NCBI GenBank assembly: GCA_019308705.1
Contig: JAFDHW010000159.1
Location: 1 to 6,048 of the forward strand
Direction: 5' to 3'
Length of the DNA: 6,048 nucleotides
DNA from: Deltaproteobacteria bacterium
Lineage (GTDB): Bacteria > Desulfobacterota > Desulfobacteria > Desulfobacterales > Desulfatibacillaceae
The notes under the pieces were generated by a model. That model did not search any database and was not told where the DNA came from. It saw only the letters and a program-made list of their open reading frames with translations. The position numbers and the translations under genes are program-made. Shown one piece after another: positions 1-5,403 of this stretch; position 1 is the first letter of the stretch, and every line of letters starts with the position of its first letter.

Positions 1-30
1 CTCTAGCCTTGCCAGCACGGAAATCAGGCT

Positions 31-46
31 TCGTGAATAATCCGGG
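31..46 (+). repeat. 16-base direct repeat, copy 1 (upstream of gspD)
   Basis: The string TCGTGAATAATCCGGG occurs here and again exactly at 4341-4356, in the same orientation. Here it continues into CTAGA. The heptamer TCTAGCC at 2-8 is the reverse complement of GGCTAGA at 45-51, so this copy sits at the right-hand end of a loose inverted repeat of about 50 bases; copy 2 lacks that. It lies 146 bases before the gspD start. The core AATAAT (36-41) resembles a -10 hexamer in otherwise GC-rich sequence. Read in one frame the repeat gives VNNPG, then a stop in this copy. Function unknown; a dispersed intergenic repeat, a promoter element or a regulator site are all possible. Confidence 0.75.
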
Positions 47-110
47 CTAGAAAGAACAGGGCCGCCAACCGCCTCAACAAACCGGAAATTGCCGGCCTTG
101 GGGAGGAAGA

Positions 111-129
111 CGCGGCGGCTTTCGCCGCG
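111..129 (+). other. GC-rich hairpin in the gspD leader
   Basis: The arms CGCGGCG (111-117) and CGCCGCG (123-129) are perfectly complementary, giving a 7-bp stem with loop GCTTT. The following bases CCTTGGTTT are only mildly T-rich, so it is a poor match to an intrinsic terminator. It could be the terminator of a gene left of the window or a structure in the 5' leader of gspD. Pairing is seen directly; function is inferred. Confidence 0.4.
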
Positions 130-146
130 CCTTGGTTTGAAAACAA

Positions 147-170
147 CTCCGGGCCGATCTCGGCCCGGGG
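147..170 (+). promoter_or_regulatory. Strong hairpin just upstream of the gspD ribosome binding site
   Basis: CTCCGGGCCG (147-156) pairs with CGGCCCGGGG (161-170) around the loop ATCT, with one G-U wobble and nine Watson-Crick pairs. It ends 22 bases before the gspD ATG and just before the weak ribosome binding sequence GGACAGG (184-190). There is no T-run after it, so it is not a normal terminator. It may affect translation initiation or mRNA stability of gspDE, or be a dyad operator. The structure is clear on paper; any regulatory role is inference. Confidence 0.4.
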
Positions 171-192
171 ACACGAACGGAACGGACAGGTC

Positions 193-2490
193 ATGGCACG
201 GATTCTTCATTCAAACCGGGCGGCCCACTGGATTCTTCTAGCCGCGACGCTGGCGCTGCTTTGCACGCCGGCGCACGCGGCGCGCATCTCCGGCCAGGAT
301 CCCCAAACCGGGGCGGCCCAGGCACAAGGCCGGGGGCTGACCGCGGGGCAGCAGCAAGCCCCGCCGCAGGAAGCCGCCAAGGCCAACGGGCAGGTCGGAC
401 AAGCCGGGCCGGCGCAAAAGCCGGAACAACCCAAGGAACCGACGGTGTCCATCAATTTCACGGACGTGGACATAGACCAGGTCATCGCCTGGGTGGCCAA
501 GACCACGGGAAAGAACTTCGTCATCGACCAGCGGGTGCGGGGCAAGGTCACGGTCATCTCCAACCGCCGGATCCCGGTTTCCGAGGTCTACCCCGTGTTT
601 TTGTCCATCCTGGAGGTCTACGGGTTCACGGCCATCGAGTCCGGCGAACTCACCAAGGTGCTGCCCATGCCCGAGGTGCGGGACAAGAGCGTCCAGACCC
701 GCACAAAGCCCCGGGGCAAGCCCGGCGACCGGGTGGTGACCCAGATCATCGGCCTGGAGTACGCCAACACCCAGGAGATTTCCGCCCTGTTCAAGCCCAT
801 GGTGTCCCGCACCGGGCTCATCCAGTCCTACGGGCCCACCAACTCCTTGATCGTCACGGACGTGGAGTCCAACATCCAGAGGCTTCTCAACATCCTGGGC
901 GTCATCGACGTGCCCGGCGTGGGCCAGGAAATTTCCGTGATCCCCCTGGAGTACGCCTCGGCCCAGGAAATGGTGAACATCCTTTCCAACCTGTTCGCCC
1001 GGCAGCGCGCGCCAAGCGCCCGTTTTGCGCAGGAGCCCATCCGCATGGTGGCCGACGAGCGCACCAACACGCTCATCCTTTTGGCCTCGAAGGATGACAC
1101 CGCCGCAGTCAAGGGCCTGGTGGCCATGCTGGACCGCCAGGTGCCCCGGGGCGAGGGCAAGATCCGGGTGTTCTACCTGCAGAACGCCACGGCCGAGGAC
1201 GTGGCCGCGGTGCTGGAGAACATCGTGGCCCGGAAGGGTGCGCCCGTCGCGGGCCAGAAGCCGGCCGAGGCGCCCCTCATCTCCCGCGACGTGCAGATCT
1301 CCGCGGACAAGGCCACCAACAGCCTCATCATCACGGCCAACAAGGAGGATTACGCCATCCTGGAGGAGGTCATCAAAAAGCTCGACATCCCCCGGGCCAT
1401 GGTCTACATCGAGGCGCTCATCGTGGAGGTTTCCACGGACAAGAACTTCGATTTGGGCGTGGAGTGGCGCGCGGGCGACGACTTTACCGTGGAGGGGTCC
1501 AAGGCGGGCTGGTTCGCCGGGTCCGGCGGCGCGGGCTCCCAGGGCGCCTACAGCATCTTCCCCTCCCCCACCGTCATCGGCAACCAGGTGGCCCTGAACT
1601 ACCCCACCGCCTTTTCCGTGGGCGTGGTGGGCGAGGCCATACGCATCGGCGACGTCCTCTTCCCCAACATCGGCGCGGTCATGCGAGCGTTCCAGAAGGA
1701 TTCCGACGTGCACATCCTGTCCGCGCCCCAGCTTTTGACCACCAACAACGAGGAGGCGGAGATCACCGTGGGCCGCAACGTGCCCTACGTGGTGCGCCAG
1801 GAAACCTCCGCGGCCAACGTGGACTACTCCACCTTCGAGTACCGCGACGTGGGCGTGATTTTGAAGATCACCCCCCAGATTTCCCAGGAGCGGCTGGTGC
1901 GCCTGTCCGTGTACCAGGAGGTCACCCGGCTCATCCAGGCCGCGGGCACCACCACCCAGCCCACCACCTTCAAGCGCACCACCGACACCACGGTCATCGT
2001 CAAGGACGGCAACACCATCGTCATCGGCGGACTCATCGACGAGAGCACCGAGGGCAACATCTACCAGGTGCCCTGCCTGGGGAATATTCCCCTTCTGGGC
2101 TGGTTCTTCAAGTCCGTCAGCGAAACCCGGCAGAAGACGAACCTCTACGTGTTCCTGACGCCCCACATCATCGAAAACCCCGAAGAAGCGGGCCGGATCT
2201 TCGCGGACAAGCGCGAGGAGATCCAGCAGATGGAGGAAGGGACCATCAAGATGTACAAGCGCAGGGGCGGGATCTCCATCCCGTTCAAGGCGTCGGAGGA
2301 TGCCTTTAAAGATACCCCGCCCGGGCCCGCAACAACGCCGCGGGAGGTAAATCTTTTGGAAGAGCCGGAACAGGCGCCCCTGGCGCCGCCCACTGCGCCG
2401 GTACCTTCGAAGCCGCCTTCTTCCCCGTACCACGGCCCGAACACCGGGGGGCAACAGCAGGACCAGCAGGGGCAGCCGCCCCAGGAGTGA
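193..2490 (+). CDS. gspD: Type II secretion system secretin GspD
   Basis: Outer-membrane channel subunit of the type II secretion system; in this family 12-16 copies form a gated pore through which folded periplasmic proteins leave the cell. The 765 residues show a Sec signal peptide (1-29, likely cleavage after AHA), a Gln/Pro/Ala-rich linker (about 31-83), an N0 domain starting near VSINFTDVDIDQVIAW (85-100), N1-N3 periplasmic ring domains (about 181-400), and the secretin core (about 403-660). The core holds IGGLI (611-615) and the family signature VPCLGNIPLLGWFF (626-639), then TPHII (656-660). A Pro/Gln-rich tail (about 707-765) follows, beyond the usual end. Cys628 in the signature is unusual. 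The ATG is preceded by GGACAGG and is the only start that keeps the full signal peptide. gspE starts three bases after the stop. PilQ is less likely because the partner ATPase and N-domain order fit GspD. Confidence 0.95.
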   Translation: MARILHSNRAAHWILLAATLALLCTPAHAARISGQDPQTGAAQAQGRGLTAGQQQAPPQEAAKANGQVGQAGPAQKPEQPKEPTVSINFTDVDIDQVIAWVAKTTGKNFVIDQRVRGKVTVISNRRIPVSEVYPVFLSILEVYGFTAIESGELTKVLPMPEVRDKSVQTRTKPRGKPGDRVVTQIIGLEYANTQEISALFKPMVSRTGLIQSYGPTNSLIVTDVESNIQRLLNILGVIDVPGVGQEISVIPLEYASAQEMVNILSNLFARQRAPSARFAQEPIRMVADERTNTLILLASKDDTAAVKGLVAMLDRQVPRGEGKIRVFYLQNATAEDVAAVLENIVARKGAPVAGQKPAEAPLISRDVQISADKATNSLIITANKEDYAILEEVIKKLDIPRAMVYIEALIVEVSTDKNFDLGVEWRAGDDFTVEGSKAGWFAGSGGAGSQGAYSIFPSPTVIGNQVALNYPTAFSVGVVGEAIRIGDVLFPNIGAVMRAFQKDSDVHILSAPQLLTTNNEEAEITVGRNVPYVVRQETSAANVDYSTFEYRDVGVILKITPQISQERLVRLSVYQEVTRLIQAAGTTTQPTTFKRTTDTTVIVKDGNTIVIGGLIDESTEGNIYQVPCLGNIPLLGWFFKSVSETRQKTNLYVFLTPHIIENPEEAGRIFADKREEIQQMEEGTIKMYKRRGGISIPFKASEDAFKDTPPGPATTPREVNLLEEPEQAPLAPPTAPVPSKPPSSPYHGPNTGGQQQDQQGQPPQE
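2483..2487 (+). promoter_or_regulatory. Shine-Dalgarno of gspE inside the end of gspD
   Basis: AGGAG forms part of the last sense codons of gspD and lies six bases before the gspE ATG at 2494. It is the best ribosome binding sequence in the window. It fixes the gspE start and supports translational coupling, since ribosomes finishing gspD uncover this site. Confidence 0.8.
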
Positions 2491-2493
2491 TTC

Positions 2494-4203
2494 ATGGCCG
2501 AATCGCTGAGCCAGATTCTGATAAACGACTACCAGGTGCCTGAAAAGGTCCTGGCTGAAAGCCGGCAGCTCGCCGCGGACCGCGGCGCGCCCCTGGGCGA
2601 GGTGCTGGTGCAGAAAAAGGCCCTCACCGAGGAGCAGTACCTCGAGGCCGCGGCCCGGTACTACGGTATGGAGTTGCTGCCCACGCTCGACACCGGCGGC
2701 ACGGACGCGGAATACACCAGCCGGGTGCCCATCGCGTTTTTGAAAAAGCACCGCATGGTGCCCCTTTTTCCCGCAGCCGGCGACGGCGGCGGAAAGCCCC
2801 TGGTGGCGGTGAACGACCCGGCCCAGTTCGCGGCGGTGGACGACCTTCTGCGGGTGCTCAAAGCCCCGGAGGCCACGGTGGTGCTGGCCCCCTCCAAGGA
2901 GATCCTGTCCGCCATCAACACGGCCTACGACCTTGGCCGGGACACGGCCGAGCAACTGGTGGCGGACATGGAGGAAGAGGAAAGCACCGACTCCATCATC
3001 TCCGAGATCGAAAAGACCGCGGACCTTCTGGACGACACCTCGGACGCGCCCATCATCAAGCTGGTGAACCACATCCTGTCCCAGGCCGTGAAGGGCCGGG
3101 CGTCGGACATCCACATCGAGCCCTACCAGCATTCACTGAAGGTCCGCTACCGCGTGGACGGCATCCTGTATGACCTCATCACCCCGCCCAAGCGCATCCA
3201 GAGCGCCATGACCAGCCGGGTGAAGGTCATGGCCAACCTGAACATCGCGGAAAAACGCCTGCCCCAGGACGGCCGCATCGAGATCAAGATCGGTGACAAA
3301 AACGTGGACATCCGCGTGTCCACCATCCCCACCCAGTTCGGCGAACGCGTGGTCATGCGGCTCCTGGACAAGTCCTCGCGCCTGTTCGGCTTAGACGACC
3401 TGGGGCTTAACCACGAGCAGATGGCCGGGGTGAACAGGATCATCCACTCGTCCCATGGCATCGTGCTGGTCACCGGTCCCACGGGCTCGGGCAAGACCAC
3501 CACCCTCTACGCCATCCTGTCCACCATCAACACGCCGGACATCAACATCATCACCATCGAGGACCCGGTGGAGTACCAAATCGAGGGCATCGGCCAGATC
3601 CAGGTGAACCCCAAGATCGGCCTCACCTTTGCCCGCGGCCTTCGCTCCATCGTGCGCCAGGACCCGGACGTGATCCTGGTGGGCGAGATCCGCGACACGG
3701 AAACCGCGGAAATCGCGGTCCAGTCCTCCTTGACGGGCCACCTGGTGTTCTCCACCTTGCACACCAACGACTCGGCGTCGGCCATCACCCGGCTCATCGA
3801 CATGGGGGTGGAGCCCTTCCTGATCTCCAGTTCGGTCCTGGCCGTCGCCGCCCAGCGGTTGGTGCGCGTGCTGTGCGAAAACTGCAAGCAGCCCGTGGTA
3901 CCCGACGAAGCCGCCCTGGCCCAGATCGGCATGACCCCAAAGGACACGGAAGGCCACAGCATCTTCGAGGCCGCCGGGTGCCCGGACTGCCTGCAAACCG
4001 GATACCGGGGACGCATCGGCATCTTCGAGATCATGCCCATGGACCCGGACATAAAATCGCTGATTTTGTCCACGTCCGACGCCAACCAGATCAAGGCAAT
4101 GGCCGTGAAAAACGGCATGGCCACCCTGCGCCAGGACGGCGTGGGCAAGGTGCTCGCCGGAACCACCACCATCCAGGAGGTCTTCCGCGTCACGCAGCAG
4201 TAA
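2494..4203 (+). CDS. gspE: Type II secretion system ATPase GspE
   Basis: Cytoplasmic ATPase that drives pseudopilus assembly by working on the inner-membrane platform (GspF, GspL). The 569 residues are normal to slightly long for the family. An N-terminal GspE/MshEN-type domain occupies about 5-150, followed by an acidic linker (DMEEEES, 158-164) and the N2 domain with SDIHIEP (204-210). The catalytic domain has Walker A GPTGSGKT (328-335), Asp box with ED at 356-357, Walker B VILVGE (393-398) and His box TGHLVFSTLHT (414-424). The zinc-binding tetracysteine loop of this family is intact: CENC (461-464) and CPDC (496-499). All key residues are present, so it should be active. It is co-transcribed with gspD and its start is set by AGGAG at 2483-2487. 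PilB is the close paralogue; the adjacent secretin makes GspE the better name. Confidence 0.94.
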   Translation: MAESLSQILINDYQVPEKVLAESRQLAADRGAPLGEVLVQKKALTEEQYLEAAARYYGMELLPTLDTGGTDAEYTSRVPIAFLKKHRMVPLFPAAGDGGGKPLVAVNDPAQFAAVDDLLRVLKAPEATVVLAPSKEILSAINTAYDLGRDTAEQLVADMEEEESTDSIISEIEKTADLLDDTSDAPIIKLVNHILSQAVKGRASDIHIEPYQHSLKVRYRVDGILYDLITPPKRIQSAMTSRVKVMANLNIAEKRLPQDGRIEIKIGDKNVDIRVSTIPTQFGERVVMRLLDKSSRLFGLDDLGLNHEQMAGVNRIIHSSHGIVLVTGPTGSGKTTTLYAILSTINTPDINIITIEDPVEYQIEGIGQIQVNPKIGLTFARGLRSIVRQDPDVILVGEIRDTETAEIAVQSSLTGHLVFSTLHTNDSASAITRLIDMGVEPFLISSSVLAVAAQRLVRVLCENCKQPVVPDEAALAQIGMTPKDTEGHSIFEAAGCPDCLQTGYRGRIGIFEIMPMDPDIKSLILSTSDANQIKAMAVKNGMATLRQDGVGKVLAGTTTIQEVFRVTQQ

Positions 4204-4216
4204 GGTCGATGAAGCC

Positions 4217-4229
4217 GGGGGAAGCCCCC
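4217..4229 (+). other. Small G5/C5 hairpin after gspE
   Basis: GGGGG (4217-4221) can pair with CCCCC (4225-4229) around AAG, starting 14 bases after the gspE stop. A second weak stem, AACCTC (4235-4240) with GGGGTT (4247-4252), follows. Neither has a T-run behind it, so an intrinsic terminator for gspDE is not demonstrated, although the operon may end here by another route. Confidence 0.25.
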
Positions 4230-4274
4230 TCCCAAACCTCTCCGGTGGGGTTCCAAAGACCGGGAAGGGGGCCG

Positions 4275-4290
4275 TGGCAACAACCCCGCT
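4275..4290 (+). promoter_or_regulatory. Possible sigma-54 (-24/-12) promoter
   Basis: TGGCAACAACCCCGCT matches the sigma-54 consensus TGGCACGNNNNTTGCW at TGGCA and at GCT, with the invariant GG (4276-4277) and GC (4288-4289) at the required spacing. The TT before GC is replaced by CC and the CG after TGGCA by AC. A transcript would begin near 4302, about 78 bases before the TTG start at 4380. I see no activator site. Treat this as a motif match only. Confidence 0.22.
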
Positions 4291-4340
4291 GTTTTGGCGG
4301 CATCACGTTTTGCCCGAATTGTTCATGGAAAATTTCGTTC

Positions 4341-4356
4341 TCGTGAATAATCCGGG
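4341..4356 (+). repeat. 16-base direct repeat, copy 2 (upstream of the TPR gene)
   Basis: Exact second copy of TCGTGAATAATCCGGG, same orientation as copy 1 at 31-46, ending 23 bases before the TTG start at 4380. The 3' flank is TTTG instead of CTAG, and the inverted-repeat partner seen in copy 1 is missing. The TGA inside it (4344-4346) closes the frame of the downstream gene, so that gene cannot begin upstream of the repeat. The AATAAT core (4346-4351) could act as a -10 element, but no good -35 lies 16-18 bases before it (TTGTTC at 4319 is 21 bases away). Confidence 0.75.
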
Positions 4357-4379
4357 TTTGCAACTTCCGGGGGAAATCC

Positions 4380-5312
4380 TTGCCGAAACCATCCAGGACG
4401 TTTGCCTTGCCGGCCTTGTTGGCGGGTTTGCTTTGGCTGGCGCTCGCCGCGCCCGCGGCGGGCCAGGACGCGGTCCGCTGGTCCGCCCAAGAGCAGCTTT
4501 CCTTTGCCCAGCGGCTTCTGGACCAGGGCGAGTACTACCGGGCGGTCACGGAGTTTTCGCGGTTCCTCCATTTTTTCCAGGACACCGAAAAAGCGGACCG
4601 GGCCTTGTACGGCCTGGGCATGGCGTACCTTTCCGGCGGCAAGGCGGGAAAGGCGGAGCAGGCCTTCGTGGACCTGTCCCAGCAATACCCGGACTCGCCC
4701 CTGGCGCTAAAAGCCCTGATCCTGGCCTGCGGCGCGCGGGTGGCCGGGGGCGCACCGGAGCAGGGGGAAGCCTGCCTGTCCGCCCTGGCCGAAAGCGAAA
4801 ACCCCTCGCTGGCCGCGCCGGCCCGCTACTACCTGGGATTCGTGCGCGCGCGCTTGGGCGAGTTCGACAAAGCCCGGCAGGCCTTCGCCTCCACGGACAT
4901 GGAAGGCGGCGGGCCCTTCCGCGTCCCCGGCGTTTCCTCCGCCCTTGACCCGGCGGACAACCTGCCGTACAAAAACCCCACCGCCGCCGGGGTCCTTGCC
5001 GCGATGCCGGGCGCGGGCCACGCCTACCTGGGCCGGTACCAGGACGCAGCCATGGCGTTGTTCGTCAACGCCGCGTTCGCCGTGGCCACGTGGCAGGCCT
5101 TTGACGAAGACCTGTGGGCCCTGGGCGCGCTCACCGGCACCGTGGGCCTGGGGTTCTACGCGGGCAGCATCCACGGCGCGGTCACCGGGGCCAAAAAGCA
5201 CAACGACCGCGTGACCGCCCAGTTCGCGGAAAGCCTGGCCGCAAGACATTCCGGCCCGGCCAAAGAAGCGGGATACCCCCCCCCGGCGCTGTTCATAACG
5301 ATCCCTTTTTGA
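4380..5312 (+). CDS. Exported TPR protein with C-terminal membrane segments, function unknown
   Basis: I do not recognise a named gene. The 310 residues begin with a Sec signal peptide or signal anchor (MPKPSRT, then hydrophobic 8-27, cleavage plausible after AAG or GQDA; no lipobox cysteine). Helical repeats of TPR type follow: about 36-68, 72-105 and 146-172 (for example YLGFVRARLGEFDKARQAF). The C-terminal part from about 199 contains NPTAAGVLAAMPGAGHAYLGRY and hydrophobic stretches near 223-240 and 246-268, which look like two or three membrane segments around a conserved Pro-Gly-Ala-Gly turn. This suggests an inner-membrane protein with a periplasmic TPR domain, probably a scaffold. The TTG start is forced: an in-frame TGA lies at 4344-4346, the only other early choice would lose the signal sequence, and GGGGGA (4369-4374) sits five bases before it. 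A nine-C run (5276-5284) lies near the 3' end. It is separated from gspE by 176 bases, so a T2SS role is not implied. Confidence 0.8.
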   Translation: MPKPSRTFALPALLAGLLWLALAAPAAGQDAVRWSAQEQLSFAQRLLDQGEYYRAVTEFSRFLHFFQDTEKADRALYGLGMAYLSGGKAGKAEQAFVDLSQQYPDSPLALKALILACGARVAGGAPEQGEACLSALAESENPSLAAPARYYLGFVRARLGEFDKARQAFASTDMEGGGPFRVPGVSSALDPADNLPYKNPTAAGVLAAMPGAGHAYLGRYQDAAMALFVNAAFAVATWQAFDEDLWALGALTGTVGLGFYAGSIHGAVTGAKKHNDRVTAQFAESLAARHSGPAKEAGYPPPALFITIPF

Positions 5313-5320
5313 TCCGGATC
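5311..5320. other. Perfect 10-base palindrome at the end of the TPR gene
   Basis: GATCCGGATC overlaps the TGA stop of the TPR gene and opens the 91-base gap before the radical SAM gene. It follows a T5 run rather than preceding one, so it is not a terminator reading to the right. The rest of the gap (5321-5390) shows no convincing promoter or terminator; the only other clear signal is the AGGA at 5391-5394. Confidence 0.3.
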
Positions 5321-5403
5321 AGGCATAGAACCCCTAGAGGCTGCAGGAGCCCGTCCGGCCGGGAAGGCGGAACACGGCCCGAGCCCCTTCAGGACACGAC
5401 CCC

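Noticed and set aside
2..40. Possible 3' end of an upstream gene (frame reading into TAA at 38-40)
   Set aside because: Only about 12 codons are visible and they overlap the repeat, so coding potential cannot be judged.
194..209. TGGCACG at the gspD start as a sigma-54 -24 element
   Set aside because: The -24 half is perfect, but the required GC at the -12 position is TC, and the site lies inside the coding sequence.
261..284. Cys24 of GspD as a lipoprotein attachment site
   Set aside because: The residues before it (ALL) do not fit a lipobox with Gly or Ala at -1, and a good signal peptidase I site (AHA) follows at 27-29.
2079..2092. 14-base perfect palindrome GGGGAATATTCCCC inside gspD
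   Set aside because: It encodes the conserved LGNIP part of the secretin signature, so protein constraint plus chance explains it.
238..3132. A 964-codon open frame on the - strand across gspD and most of gspE
   Set aside because: It is antisense to two certain genes, and its His/Gly/Val/Leu-rich composition is what GC-rich third positions give when read on the other strand. It has no recognisable domain.
4209..4346. A 45-codon small reading frame (ATG 4209, stop TGA inside repeat copy 2)
   Set aside because: Only a weak AAGG-like sequence lies upstream, the composition is that of random GC-rich sequence, and the stop comes from the repeat. No support for a real peptide.
4274..4948. A 224-codon + strand frame overlapping the TPR gene
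   Set aside because: It is Arg/Gly/Pro-rich in the manner of an out-of-frame GC-rich reading and overlaps a frame with a signal peptide and TPR repeats.
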